DNA of 43,749 bases from a virus, in the IMG/VR virus record IMGVR_UViG_3300033156_001401, positions 1 to 43,749 of that record; one strand, 5' to 3'. The notes below the pieces were generated by a model. That model had not been told where the DNA came from and did not search any database. It worked only from the letters and a program-made list of their open reading frames with translations. The position numbers and the translations under genes are program-made. Position 1 is the stretch's first letter, and each line of letters opens with the position of its first letter. Shown here piece by piece: positions 7,576 through 16,516 of the stretch.

Positions 7576-9527
7576 TGGGCAAATCCCGTCTTGATCACTG
7601 TCTGCTGACTGTCGCCGATGATCCATTCGACCGAGGTGATCGGCGCGTGAATGGTCGTGCTATCATTGCCTTCTTCGACGACCGTCAGGATCTGGCCGAT
7701 CAGCTCGGACATCGGCCAGAGGCCCTTCAGAACGATTCGCGCCCGGGCGCGCTGCACGTAGTAGCGAGCGAGGGCGCCAGCCATAACCATCATCATCCGC
7801 TGCCCGTCGTCTCGCAGGACGCGCCCGTTGGAGCCGGAGGTCTTCAGCGTCCCGTCGCTGGCAACTCCGACGACGGTATTAGGTGCCAGGAGCCACAGTT
7901 CGGCGTCGGGCACCTCTATATCCATCGTGGAGCCATCGCCGCCGCCGGGCAGCTCGTAGGAGAACATTTGCCGCTGATCCGTCTCAAAGGCCAGCGTCAC
8001 TACGAGCTTGTCATAGTCGTACTTGGGCTGAGTCGTGGTCTTTCGCGCACCGGTCCAGTGACCTTTCGCGAGTAGGTGGTTCGGCTGGGCTTGGAGAAAT
8101 ACTCCCAAGTCGGACCGCAAGGCGCTGACGCTGACGCCGACCTCTTCCGCCAGCACGTAGCGTCCGCTGCCCTCCGGGTCGTACAGCCATGCCGCCGGCG
8201 GCAACAGATCCGGCGTATAGCCAGAGGGGTTCTGATCCGTGGGCGGGTCCGTGCTGTAATCCAGGCCCTCGCGCAATGGGATCCACGATAGGGTTTCGCG
8301 GACCTGGTTTTGGTAGTTGCTGACCGAGCCCCAGTTAATGTTGCCCTCTGCGTCGATCACCGGAGCCGCCGCGCCGCCCTGATGATCCCAGTTCGCCGGA
8401 GCCCCAAAGAGCTGGTAGACGGGCCGGAAGCGATCCTGCTGCCTCACTTTGTCTTGCTTCGCGGCAGAGTCAGTATCGCTGCCGGTGCCGTCTTTGTAAG
8501 CCGTTTCCAGGCTGCTCGTCCATTTGGGGACGAGGCTGCCGTCGTCGGCTCGCAACGTGCAGCACATCACGATTCGCCGACCCAGGACACGGATCCTATC
8601 GTATTGATGATCGATCGTGCGCACGACCTCAGCCCGGACGAGATCAGGATGCTGGCCAGATCGGATGCGCACGGTATTGGGATTGCGCGGTAGGGTCGCG
8701 CCGCCGAAACTCCATTCGTCGCTCGTCAGGGCGTAGATGCTGATCTCGAAGCCGTCCTCAGTCGGTACGATCGTGTAATCCATGCCGAGCCGTACCGGGA
8801 TGAGGCGGCGCAACGCCTCGGCAACCGTTTGGGTCGATCCGAAGTTGATCATGTCTGTCAGGTCTTTGAGCAGATCGGCCTGGCCTCCAATGGTCCAGGT
8901 TGGGCCTCCGGCGGAGCTGCGATCGAGGAATCGCTTGACGATGTATTCCAGGGCGTCATAACGCGTCCATATGTCGCTGCCGCCGTAGAGGTACGTGCCG
9001 TTCGATTTGGCCGCGGACCGATTGCCGATCAACGTGCCCTGAGCGTCGCGCGAATTCATCGGCGGGATCCAGGCGATCGTTTTCTCCTGGCCGCTCTCGA
9101 GCCAATACGATTCGGCAATTCGCGTCTTTCGCAGGATTTGCAGCGGCTCGTAGGCGACCCACGTCTGAATCCCGCTTTCGCTCGAATCTGTGCCGTGAAT
9201 CTCCCTGGACTCGGTGCTGATCTGCCCGACCCAAATCGTCTGATAGCCCTCGGTCCCGAGCACCGAGATTCGCACCCAGTAGCCGAGGAGCTTCCACGAC
9301 TTGCGAATGTAGAAGTCGTCATCTTGCGGGCCCTTGACCGCCCCGTAGCGGCGACGCAATTCACAGACCCCCAAGTCCTCACCCGATGCGGCTGCTACGC
9401 ACCGCACCAACTCGAGCTCTGGTTCGATGCGCCATTCGTCCGACCAGTCGTGCTTGATCTCGATGCGCGGTGGCGCGACCGGAAACGGGATCTCGCTGGA
9501 CTCTGGCCCGATGATCGTTGTGCCCAT
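7572..9527 (-). CDS. Large tail protein, probable baseplate hub-like component
   Basis: 651 aa, no membrane segment. The layout is like tail hub proteins of siphophages: an N-terminal beta-rich part (IEIKHDWSDEWRI, IWVGQISTESREI), a middle part with LEYIVKRFLDRSS and VAEALRRLIPVRLGMDYTIV, and a C-terminal beta part ending with APITSVEWIIGDSQQTVIKT. That ITSVEW...T.I.TGF ending is common in phage hub or gp27/D-type proteins. It lies downstream of tape measure, distal tail and fibre-like genes. The hub role is inferred from order and these weak motifs. Confidence 0.6.
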   Translation of the reverse strand: MGTTIIGPESSEIPFPVAPPRIEIKHDWSDEWRIEPELELVRCVAAASGEDLGVCELRRRYGAVKGPQDDDFYIRKSWKLLGYWVRISVLGTEGYQTIWVGQISTESREIHGTDSSESGIQTWVAYEPLQILRKTRIAESYWLESGQEKTIAWIPPMNSRDAQGTLIGNRSAAKSNGTYLYGGSDIWTRYDALEYIVKRFLDRSSAGGPTWTIGGQADLLKDLTDMINFGSTQTVAEALRRLIPVRLGMDYTIVPTEDGFEISIYALTSDEWSFGGATLPRNPNTVRIRSGQHPDLVRAEVVRTIDHQYDRIRVLGRRIVMCCTLRADDGSLVPKWTSSLETAYKDGTGSDTDSAAKQDKVRQQDRFRPVYQLFGAPANWDHQGGAAAPVIDAEGNINWGSVSNYQNQVRETLSWIPLREGLDYSTDPPTDQNPSGYTPDLLPPAAWLYDPEGSGRYVLAEEVGVSVSALRSDLGVFLQAQPNHLLAKGHWTGARKTTTQPKYDYDKLVVTLAFETDQRQMFSYELPGGGDGSTMDIEVPDAELWLLAPNTVVGVASDGTLKTSGSNGRVLRDDGQRMMMVMAGALARYYVQRARARIVLKGLWPMSELIGQILTVVEEGNDSTTIHAPITSVEWIIGDSQQTVIKTGFAQ

Positions 9528-9530
9528 CGT

Positions 9531-11693
9531 CTACAGGTCCTCCGGCAGCCGTCCCGTCCAGCGTTCTGCCGCAACCGGCGAGCGCGGCCCTCGCGCATCG
9601 GCCGTAATGGTCTTCGCGTCCGAGTTTTCCGAGTAGACCCATTGTGGAGACTGATCAGTCCCATCATTGCGACGGGTCTGCACACGTACCTTCACCACAG
9701 TCTGATCGCTTTGAGCCGGCAAGTCATACGTCAGGATCGCGATGCCGCGATTGCCCATCGCGACCGTAACATCTGGCGAGTCAGTCGCGGGAGTCGTCCC
9801 GTCGGTCGTGTAGGCGATAGCCCATTCGTCGGCCCGCAAATTGCCGGTTTGCAGGTAGATGCCGACGATGCGGAGGACGCCGTTCGGCCGCTTCTCCAGC
9901 CGCCAGTCATTCGGCGGATTGGGCGGGGCGTTGATCTCCTGGCCGCCCGACAGGTCCAGCCGCAGGTAAGTTTCTCCATTCGGCCCGAGCGGCAGAAAGC
10001 CGGAATCGAGGACGCCATTGAAGTAGCTGACGGATAGGTACCACGTGCCGTCCGCAAAGGTATCGGGTGGCTCGTAGGGTAGCGTGGCACTCGTCGCAAA
10101 GGGCGTATCTGATTCCTGGGGCGGTGCAACGTTCGAGCGGTAGAACCGGTACTCCGCGTCGTTGAAGATTCTGTAAAGGCCCCGCGCCTCACCGTAGTGC
10201 TTAACGGCATCAGCCGTGAAGCACAGATGCAGGCGCACCAGGACAGCGGGATCCGCAGCGGCTCCTGCCGTGATCGTCCGCCGCAGGTACAGCGTATGGC
10301 TGCTGTTCGCTGGCAAGTCTGCGAAGGCGAGCCCGGTCGCTTCGCTTGTCGGTGCCACCCACGTGCTGTTATCAGCCGAGATTTCGAGATTGACCGTCGC
10401 AGGATCCAGCCAGACTGTAATGCCCGTCAGCGTGCTGGCCGATGCGTTGTGCAGTCCAATCTGATACGTCGCCACGTTGCCGGCAGAGGCCTCTGCCGCC
10501 GTCACGTCGTCGTGACCGACGCCGTTGGCGTATCGATCCTCCAGCACCACGCGGGCCTCGGAGGGACCGCCGACGTAACTCGTCAGCGCCCGGATGCGTA
10601 TCCACTTGTCCGCATCATCCCCATCTTCCAGGAGGTACACCCGGTCCCGTTCGAGCGTCACCGCTGTCCCGTAAGCGCTCGATCCAGGGGCCTTCCAGGC
10701 GACTTGTGTGCCATCCCCGCTACTTCGCAAGCGACCGACGCCAGGCCCATTCTTGGCGGCGACGGCCTCAACAACGACCCCGGGCAGTGCACCCACGGCG
10801 TGCAGGTGTTTGATCTCTGCCCCCTGGCTGGTAAGCCTGAGCGAGTCCGCCTCTGTCGGCGTGTACGGGATCCATAGCTGGATCGGATGGGCTGCGGCCC
10901 GTGGCGGTCGAATCAGTGCCCAGGGATCGCGCACAAAATCGTCAACTTCGTCCTCCGACAGCGCGCGGTACCACATCCAGGCGGCGTAGATGCGCTCCTG
11001 ATAGGGATTGTCGTAACCGTAGATCGGCGCCCGGCTCCAGTTTCCTATTGACGGCTCCGCAAACGAGCCGGAGTAGGCCGCCCCATTCAGATACTCGTCG
11101 GCGCTAATCACGGTGCTTCCGCTCGCGTGGCCAGATTCGCCATAAACGTCCAAATAGCCAGCCCCGCCTGCCTTCAGCCGCAGAACGATCAAGCACGTCT
11201 CGCCAGCCTGAAAAGCGTTGGCGTTGGCCGAGATGATGATGTTTCGCGAATCGCTCCCGTCCGTCACCCGGACATAGCTCAACCAGGTGTAGTTTCCGCC
11301 CGAATAGAGCAGCTGGATCGTAAATGGTTGCGCGTTCCCGAGATTGGTTCCCCTGCAAAACGCCGCCTGCCACGTCGTTGCGGCCCTGGAGTGCGCAAGG
11401 AGGGCAGCAACCGTAATTTCGCGCGGCGCACCCCAATGTCCGTTGTCCCACTGGATCTTCGAGCCAGCCGCGGGCGTCGCCGGCGGCGCGGCTCCCGCGC
11501 CTACCGGCCCGTACTGCCGCACGCGATCCGCAACGTCCGCTTGTCGTTGATGGACAAAATCGAACGCTGCCCATTGATCCGCCGGCGAAGGTTCGGTGAA
11601 AGGCACGAACAGCCGCAATTCGCGCGCGAGCGGCAAATCACGCCGAATACCTGGCAGCCACAAATCGGGTTTGCGATCAAACGTCCAGCCCAC
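9531..11693 (-). CDS. Tail fibre-like protein with LamG/concanavalin-type domain
   Basis: 720 aa. Residues about 85-260 look like a LamG/concanavalin A-like jelly roll (DNGHWGAPREITVAALLAHS, then the phage-typical end AAWMWYRALSEDEVDDFVRD with PWALIRPP). After it come beta-sandwich segments of Ig or Fn3 type (about 370-480, TGITVWLDPATVNLEIS) and a C-terminal segment with AIAYTTDGTTPATDSPDVTV. This is the architecture of receptor-binding or adhesion tail proteins. It would sit at the tail tip and contact the host surface glycans. Family call from domain look only. Confidence 0.65.
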   Translation of the reverse strand: MGWTFDRKPDLWLPGIRRDLPLARELRLFVPFTEPSPADQWAAFDFVHQRQADVADRVRQYGPVGAGAAPPATPAAGSKIQWDNGHWGAPREITVAALLAHSRAATTWQAAFCRGTNLGNAQPFTIQLLYSGGNYTWLSYVRVTDGSDSRNIIISANANAFQAGETCLIVLRLKAGGAGYLDVYGESGHASGSTVISADEYLNGAAYSGSFAEPSIGNWSRAPIYGYDNPYQERIYAAWMWYRALSEDEVDDFVRDPWALIRPPRAAAHPIQLWIPYTPTEADSLRLTSQGAEIKHLHAVGALPGVVVEAVAAKNGPGVGRLRSSGDGTQVAWKAPGSSAYGTAVTLERDRVYLLEDGDDADKWIRIRALTSYVGGPSEARVVLEDRYANGVGHDDVTAAEASAGNVATYQIGLHNASASTLTGITVWLDPATVNLEISADNSTWVAPTSEATGLAFADLPANSSHTLYLRRTITAGAAADPAVLVRLHLCFTADAVKHYGEARGLYRIFNDAEYRFYRSNVAPPQESDTPFATSATLPYEPPDTFADGTWYLSVSYFNGVLDSGFLPLGPNGETYLRLDLSGGQEINAPPNPPNDWRLEKRPNGVLRIVGIYLQTGNLRADEWAIAYTTDGTTPATDSPDVTVAMGNRGIAILTYDLPAQSDQTVVKVRVQTRRNDGTDQSPQWVYSENSDAKTITADARGPRSPVAAERWTGRLPEDL

Positions 11694-11703
11694 ACGCTGC
11701 TCC

Positions 11704-12069
11704 TCACAGGGCGCTCAACTCAGACACTTCCGCCCTTACGACGACATCCTGATCCGTATTGGAGCCTGCGACCAACCGCAGGTATTGCGTACCAGCAGGG
11801 ATCAAAACGTCGCCGACGCTCATCACCCCATTGTTGTCCGTGTTCCCGATCAGCGGGGGGCCGAGCTTGTACCAGTTCGTCTGATCGTTGCTCACCTCGA
11901 CTTGGACCTGGGCCGGATTCGTCGGACCAGTCGCACCGTTGGTGAGTTTCACGGATAGGCTCGCACCGTAGCCATCCGTTAGGTCAAGAACGCTCGAGAC
12001 GGTATCAGCAGCTCCAGCCGTCAGCGTTACATCGTTGAATAGTACTGTCGTCGTTTTTGTCGTTGGCAT
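11704..12069 (-). CDS. Small virion beta-sandwich protein, unknown
   Basis: 121 aa, Thr/Val/Asn rich and strongly beta: TLTAGAADTVSSVLDLTDG, then VQVEVSNDQTNWYKLGPP and IPAGTQYLRLVAGS. The pattern QVEVSxDxxNWY with a following AGTQYLRL strand occurs in small phage structural proteins that decorate tails or capsids. Function not known. It lies in the tail-fibre cluster with a 10-base gap downstream. Confidence 0.6.
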   Translation of the reverse strand: MPTTKTTTVLFNDVTLTAGAADTVSSVLDLTDGYGASLSVKLTNGATGPTNPAQVQVEVSNDQTNWYKLGPPLIGNTDNNGVMSVGDVLIPAGTQYLRLVAGSNTDQDVVVRAEVSELSAL

Positions 12070-12073
12070 GGCA

Positions 12074-12328
12074 TTACTCGTTCATCAAGGCTGTCAATTG
12101 ACTTGATAGAATCCGATTCCTCTGGCGACGCGTCCGCTCTCGTTCAAGGGCGGCAAGCGCTTCTGCCTTGAAGGCTTGCGCCTCTGCGCCACTAATGCGA
12201 GCGCGTCGTGCATACCGGAACGGTTGTTCCGGTGGGAAATCAGGATCCGCCGGGTCGGAGTAGGTTGCCCGGGCATACCCGACGTCGGGCTTGTCTGGGT
12301 CCAGAGCCACCTCACATTCCCAGCCCAT
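12074..12328 (-). CDS. Hypothetical tail-cluster protein
   Basis: 84 aa, not recognised. The N-half is acidic and Pro-rich (DPDKPDVGYARATYSDPADP); the C-half is a charged helix (ISGAEAQAFKAEALAALERE, then RTRRQRNRI). A strong GGAGGTG site precedes the ATG. It may be a small tail-fibre assembly helper, given its place between two structural genes, but nothing in the sequence proves that. Confidence 0.55.
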   Translation of the reverse strand: MGWECEVALDPDKPDVGYARATYSDPADPDFPPEQPFRYARRARISGAEAQAFKAEALAALERERTRRQRNRILSSQLTALMNE

Positions 12329-12342
12329 TATGCACCTCCTGT

Positions 12343-12903
12343 CTACGCTGCGGCCGAAAACGTTACGCGTGTAGTGCTTGGGTCGAAGCTGATCGCAAAT
12401 CGCGGAGCATCCGGCGTCCGTACGACCGTTTCCGGCCCGATCGTCTGGGGCGTTCCCTCATTACCTGCCGTATCAACAGGGATGATGCGCCAGGTATAGG
12501 TCGCCAGATCCTCAAGCCGGGGCGTCAGGAATGAATAGGCCCATTCACGATTATCGTGCCGAACGATGCCGATTGTGGACCACTGGCCCGAATCTTTTTT
12601 CTGCTCGACCTTGTAGTAATCGACGTCGCCCTCGGTTGAGCGGATCCACCAGAGCGTCCGCCGAGCTGGATACCCGGCCGGGGCGTTGGCGATCGGGTCG
12701 TAGTTGGGATCCGTCGTGTCTTGGACTTCAATTCGCGCCTGCTCGCCTTGTTCGAGCACGAACGAATACGTCGGTCTCGTCGTCGAGGCGATGTAGGCAC
12801 CATCAAGATACCAGTGATAGTAAACTGTCCCCGACAGGTCGCTTATGACCGCGACTGTCGTGATGTTGCGAAATCGTGTTGTCTGATAACGTGTAATGGC
12901 CAT
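12343..12903 (-). CDS. Fibronectin III/Ig-like tail protein
   Basis: 186 aa. Two beta-sandwich modules are visible: residues about 10-70 (TVAVISDLSGTVYYHWYLDG, AYIASTTRPTYSFVLEQGE) and about 85-160 in Fn3 style (DVDYYKVEQKKDSGQWSTIG, then ATYTWRIIPVDTAGNEGTP). Fn3 and Ig-like domains on phage tails give weak binding to cell-surface sugars. No enzyme motif. It sits in a row of tail genes. Confidence 0.65.
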   Translation of the reverse strand: MAITRYQTTRFRNITTVAVISDLSGTVYYHWYLDGAYIASTTRPTYSFVLEQGEQARIEVQDTTDPNYDPIANAPAGYPARRTLWWIRSTEGDVDYYKVEQKKDSGQWSTIGIVRHDNREWAYSFLTPRLEDLATYTWRIIPVDTAGNEGTPQTIGPETVVRTPDAPRFAISFDPSTTRVTFSAAA

Positions 12904-13263
12904 TTATTGCGTCACCACGCCTTCGACAGTCGCCTCTCCGCGGCACTGATAATTCGGGGGCGCCGGCCTTTTGCCGATAACTTCGACGTGTCGAACGAGC
13001 AAATTGTGCCGCGTGCGCCCCCAGTCGTCCGTTGCGGAGATGATCGTGGCCTGGAGTGCCTCAAGATTGCCGAACCAGGTCTCAATCTCGCTTTCGGTGC
13101 CGTACTTCACGCACCGATAGCGAAAGTTTGAATCCCCGAACCCGAGGTCCTGTGCCCCATAGCCATCGAGGCCTGGCACCTGCCATATCTCTACACGGAG
13201 TTTCAGATCGTTGAAACTCTCCTCGCGAACGAAATCGCAACTCACTCCACCAATCGACGGCAT
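12904..13263 (-). CDS. Tail protein downstream of tape measure (distal-tail position)
   Basis: 119 aa from the ATG at 13263, chosen because GAGGG lies 8 bases upstream; the TTG at 13269 is the alternative. Compact alpha/beta sequence: SFNDLKLRVEIWQVPGLDGY, YRCVKYGTESEIETWFGNLE, VEVIGKRPAPPNYQCRGEAT. The single gene right after the tape measure in siphophages is normally the distal tail protein or a tail-tip adaptor, and this one is inferred to be that. No motif confirms it. Confidence 0.55.
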   Translation of the reverse strand: MPSIGGVSCDFVREESFNDLKLRVEIWQVPGLDGYGAQDLGFGDSNFRYRCVKYGTESEIETWFGNLEALQATIISATDDWGRTRHNLLVRHVEVIGKRPAPPNYQCRGEATVEGVVTQ

Positions 13264-13265
13264 CG

Positions 13266-14702
13266 TCAATGCCCTCGCGGATCGTCATCTGGACGACCGA
13301 GAGTCGGTCCGCCAGTCTGAGACCTCGCGGCCTCTTGCAAAGCTTTTGCGGCGCCGTCGAGGTTTTCGACCACTTTGGCCAAGCTACGCGCCAGTGCAGC
13401 AGTGTCCTCGTCGCCGCTTGACTGCAGTCGCCGGAATTGTTCCTGTTCGTACGGAGTCCCAAACATGCGGACGATGTACTCATCGCCGAATAGCCAACGT
13501 TGGCCACGAACGCCGAGAGGCGACCATTCTCCGATCGCCTGCACCCAACGGTTCATGCCTTCCCGCTCTCGCTCAGCGAGCCGCTCGTTGATCAGTGCCT
13601 CAGTGAAATTTCGCTCAGCGCCGCGCCGTAATTCTGCAAGCTCGCGGTATCCAGCGGCCTCCTGTGCCCGTTGCGCTGCTGCAATTTCGGGAACAGTTGC
13701 GGGTAACGCGAGTTTCTTGCCAACCCGGTCCTCCGCCTCGGCGCGACGCACCTCTTCCACAATTCTGCCAAAATCCTCTAAGTTACCGCTGAGGACACGA
13801 AATGCCGTCACAGCCTCCTTGCGCCCGAGGAATTTCTGGAGTTCCTCACCTTCCAGTCCCATAGATTGAATTTGGAGCACTGCTTCGCGCAAAGACTTGC
13901 CAACGAAGTCTCCGGCCTGATCTAGGGAGGCCAGGAACGAACGGATCTGCGTGCCCCCGAGTTCCGCGGAACCGCTAGCGGTGGCTGTCAGTGCCGTGGC
14001 AGCCAGTAGCTCTTCGTCACTGATTCGCAGAGCACGGGCATAGGTGCCCCCTCGAGCTGCGCCTTCCAGCAAGGCCTCAGCCGTCGCCGGCGAAAACTTA
14101 CTGGCCCCGAAGGCCTTGCTAACCAGATCGCGGATTGTTCCCGTTTCCTCGGCGCCCATCGCGGTGTAAAGCGTTTTGGCCGCGCGAGCCATGACATCAG
14201 GCGCCTCCACGATGCCCGTTGCCTTCAATTGGCTGAACAGCTTGCGATATTGGAGGACGCCAGCCGACTCGAGCGCAAACACGACGCGCGCAGCTTCGTC
14301 GAGGGATGCAGCGCCACCCTCCGCCAGTGTTTGCTTAGCCGCTCCAACCAAGCGCTGCATATCCTCCGGGGTTTCGGCGAGTTGCGACAAGGAGCCCAAG
14401 CCCATCCTCGCGAAGCGCCCGCGTTCGGCGGCCCGCTCGGAAATCTCGTTCATACGATGCAACGTGGAGATCACTTGCGATATGGCCGTCGAAACGCCTG
14501 CGAGCCGAACAACGTAGTTTCGGAGCTCCCGCGCGGCGGTGGAGCCGAAGGCCTGTTGAGTCGCGCGGCCGGCCTTCTTGCTTTCCGAGCTCACCCGGCG
14601 CATTCCGGCTTCCATCTTGTCCTGCTGCTGCAAGACCTTCTGCATCGCCTGGAAGAGCCGGTGCTCATCGCCGGTCATTTCGATGACGATGTTTCGCGCC
14701 AT
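13266..14702 (-). CDS. Tail tape measure protein (short)
   Basis: 478 aa. The N-terminus is a coiled coil (EHRLFQAMQKVLQQQDKMEA), followed by helices rich in Ala, Gln and Arg and by the phage tape-measure core pattern (ATALTATASGSAELGGTQIR, SFLASLDQ). It lies directly after the tail assembly chaperone, as in lambda-type tail operons. At about 0.15 nm per residue, a known rule for tape measures, the tail would be roughly 70 nm, short for a siphovirus. AGGA lies 7 bases before the ATG, inside the end of the frameshifted chaperone reading. No peptidase or lysozyme domain is seen. Confidence 0.8.
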   Translation of the reverse strand: MARNIVIEMTGDEHRLFQAMQKVLQQQDKMEAGMRRVSSESKKAGRATQQAFGSTAARELRNYVVRLAGVSTAISQVISTLHRMNEISERAAERGRFARMGLGSLSQLAETPEDMQRLVGAAKQTLAEGGAASLDEAARVVFALESAGVLQYRKLFSQLKATGIVEAPDVMARAAKTLYTAMGAEETGTIRDLVSKAFGASKFSPATAEALLEGAARGGTYARALRISDEELLAATALTATASGSAELGGTQIRSFLASLDQAGDFVGKSLREAVLQIQSMGLEGEELQKFLGRKEAVTAFRVLSGNLEDFGRIVEEVRRAEAEDRVGKKLALPATVPEIAAAQRAQEAAGYRELAELRRGAERNFTEALINERLAEREREGMNRWVQAIGEWSPLGVRGQRWLFGDEYIVRMFGTPYEQEQFRRLQSSGDEDTAALARSLAKVVENLDGAAKALQEAARSQTGGPTLGRPDDDPRGH

Positions 14703-14705
14703 GCA

Positions 14706-15553
14706 TTATCCTCTGACGAACACCACTCGTTCACCGAGTCCGGCCGACAAGGCCCATAGATCCGCCATCGTCGGCCGATACCCTGCATGTCGCCCTATCG
14801 CCCACCGACGATAGACGAGCCAGCGGCTGCCGCTTTTTTTTTAAGCCAAGCCTGGATCGTCGGCATATCGATTAGGGCAGCGAGGATCTCGCGTACGCAT
14901 TGATCGTCGAACAGGCCCAACAGCGCGACCTCCGCCTTACCGACGCGGTAGTTCGTCGCCAATGCCAGCAGCGCGCCGTCATTGATCTCCTCGAAATCGA
15001 GCTCGATCTTGGCACTCGTCTCGCTTTCTTCGATGGTTTCGGCGGCGACGACGGCATCCCACCAGCGCATCGCAATGTCCCACAGTCGCTGGTATGCCGG
15101 CAGGACCCCGCCCTGGATCCACCGTCCCTCCTCGTCGATCGTCGTCGCCTGCGGCAGCGCCTGATACCATACCAGCGTGCTATCCTGCTCGGCCGCCGCC
15201 CGCGCAACCGGGATCAGCCAATCATGGCCGTCACCGAGGCGGACCCAATGTCCTGGCAACGCTCGCTGGCGTATCAGATCGGTCGGCTCGGGCGGATCAT
15301 CGGTATACATCCCGACCCAAGCATCCAACCCGGGTATCCGCCGCCAGGTCTGTTTGTCCGGGTAATAGCCGATTCGGTGGGCCTCGATGCGCTCGTCGTC
15401 GGCAACAATGACGCCGCGTTCGCCGTCCGGTCCCCGTTCCACGCCGGCTGGCGTGCATCGGTCCTCGAATGCGTAGTCGAGTCCGGCCGCTTTGACGTCC
15501 GGCAGTTTGATGCTCCGGTCGCGGCCCGGCAGAAAGTAGAGTAGACCCGCCAT
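14706..15553 (-). CDS. Tail assembly chaperone, -1 frameshift fusion (gpGT-like) product
   Basis: Predicted 282-aa product. Ribosomes reading AAA AAA AAA G (14842-14833) can slip back one base; from 14834 the -1 frame adds 42 residues beginning SGSRWLVYRRWAIGRHAGYR and ending GERVVFVRG, with a TAA at 14706-14708, three bases before the tape measure ATG. This fills the otherwise unexplained 92-base gap and embeds the tape measure ribosome site. Most long-tailed phages make such a fusion at low frequency, and it recruits tape measure and tube protein. The extension (W.IG...GYRP..ADLWALS) looks like real protein. Inference, but well supported by position. Confidence 0.75.
14795..15553 (-). CDS. 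Tail assembly chaperone, short (gpG-like) product
   Basis: 252 aa in the zero frame, between the tail tube candidate and the tape measure. The N-half has segments such as LKAAGLDYAFEDRC-like text and GHWVRLGDGHDWLIPVARAA; the C-terminal 80 residues are helical (EEINDGALLALATNYRVGKA, EVALLGLFDDQCVREILAAL). The protein ends WLKKK then Ala-rich SSIVGGR. The three Lys codons are a 9-A run (14834-14842), an excellent slippery site, and frame -1 continues to the tape measure (see the fused product). Gene order and the slip site give the chaperone call; sequence similarity alone would not. GGGAGAG lies before the ATG. Confidence 0.7.
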   Translation of the reverse strand: MAGLLYFLPGRDRSIKLPDVKAAGLDYAFEDRCTPAGVERGPDGERGVIVADDERIEAHRIGYYPDKQTWRRIPGLDAWVGMYTDDPPEPTDLIRQRALPGHWVRLGDGHDWLIPVARAAAEQDSTLVWYQALPQATTIDEEGRWIQGGVLPAYQRLWDIAMRWWDAVVAAETIEESETSAKIELDFEEINDGALLALATNYRVGKAEVALLGLFDDQCVREILAALIDMPTIQAWLKKKAAAAGSSIVGGR

Positions 15554-15564
15554 GACTCTCTCCC

Positions 15565-16488
15565 TTACGTTATCGTCGTCGCTGTATTGATCACGAGCGG
15601 TGCATTCGTCCCGTCATATCGCAATGGCATGACCAACATGACTTCGCTGGGATCCTGGCCATTCGCGTCCTGCACCGTATCGATGTATGCCAAACCGTCG
15701 GCCGTGAAGCTGATATGCTGAGCCACGGCATCGGCGACGTACGTTCCGCCGCTTGCACGCTTGCGGAGATAGATCTTCGTATCCGTGTGGATGGCGGCCT
15801 TACCCAGCAGCGGGATGTTCGCCGCCTTGAACCACTCGATGTCAATCCCGCGAAGGGTCAGCCGGGGCGCGATCGTGACAATCGATGCAAACGTATCCCA
15901 GATAGAAGACTCAGCTCCCTCGGATTGCACGGTGATCCCGAAATCGATCTCGAACGATCGAGCCTGAGCGAGAGCGATATTGCCGATCCTGATCGGCCCA
16001 AGCGTGAACCGTTCGGCGTCGGTGATCCCGGTTGGCAGGCTGACGCTATCCGTGATCGTGATCGGGTCGTTGACCCCGTCATATGTGACGGTGACATCGT
16101 ATGCGATCGTCGCGTCCTGTTGATGGCTCACCTGCAGCAGGCGCGGCACGATGATGCCCTTGCGGATCGTGTACTTCCGATGGCTCCCGGCTCCGGCCCG
16201 CGTGCCGCCGTCCGCATGCTGTTGGGCGTAGAAATTCAGGTAGCCGGACAGGCCAGCGATGTCCACGCCCGTCAGACCAACCGCATCCAAGGCGGTGGCA
16301 ATCGCCAAGGTGGTGAAGTTGGCCGAGGGTTTCTGTGCCGTGATCGACTGGGTGCGGTTATAGACCTCGCCGCTCGTCGCCTCGCCGCGCACCTCGGTGC
16401 CCGTTTGGACCCGCTGTTGTGTGATCCCACCCAACAACGTCGAGCCGATCTGGACCGCGTAGAGGCTATGCTTGCGCGTGACCGCCAT
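15565..16488 (-). CDS. Probable major tail tube protein
   Basis: 307 aa, beta-rich with few charged helices: MAVTRKHSLYAVQIGSTLLG, then GVDIAGLSGYLNFYAQQH, VTVTYDGVNDPITITDSVSL and a C-terminal KAAIHTDTKIYLRKRASGGT. It is the gene just upstream of the tail assembly chaperone and tape measure, the normal place of the tube protein, and has the size and beta character expected. No specific family signature was recognised by eye; the call rests mainly on order. Confidence 0.6.
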   Translation of the reverse strand: MAVTRKHSLYAVQIGSTLLGGITQQRVQTGTEVRGEATSGEVYNRTQSITAQKPSANFTTLAIATALDAVGLTGVDIAGLSGYLNFYAQQHADGGTRAGAGSHRKYTIRKGIIVPRLLQVSHQQDATIAYDVTVTYDGVNDPITITDSVSLPTGITDAERFTLGPIRIGNIALAQARSFEIDFGITVQSEGAESSIWDTFASIVTIAPRLTLRGIDIEWFKAANIPLLGKAAIHTDTKIYLRKRASGGTYVADAVAQHISFTADGLAYIDTVQDANGQDPSEVMLVMPLRYDGTNAPLVINTATTIT

Positions 16489-16516
16489 GATTGTCCTCCA
16501 TTACTAGTCGAGCGCC

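Noticed and set aside
8829-10037. 402-codon plus-strand ORF opposite the tail genes
   Set aside because: Antisense shadow of two well supported tail genes with ribosome sites and ATGA overlaps; Arg/Asp/Val-rich text without domains.
14834-14842. The 9-A run as a simple sequencing error that would fuse the chaperone frames
   Set aside because: Zero frame and -1 frame both end sensibly, the position before the tape measure is the classic place of programmed slippage, and the zero-frame ending is only 12 codons on. Error cannot be excluded without reads but is the less likely reading.
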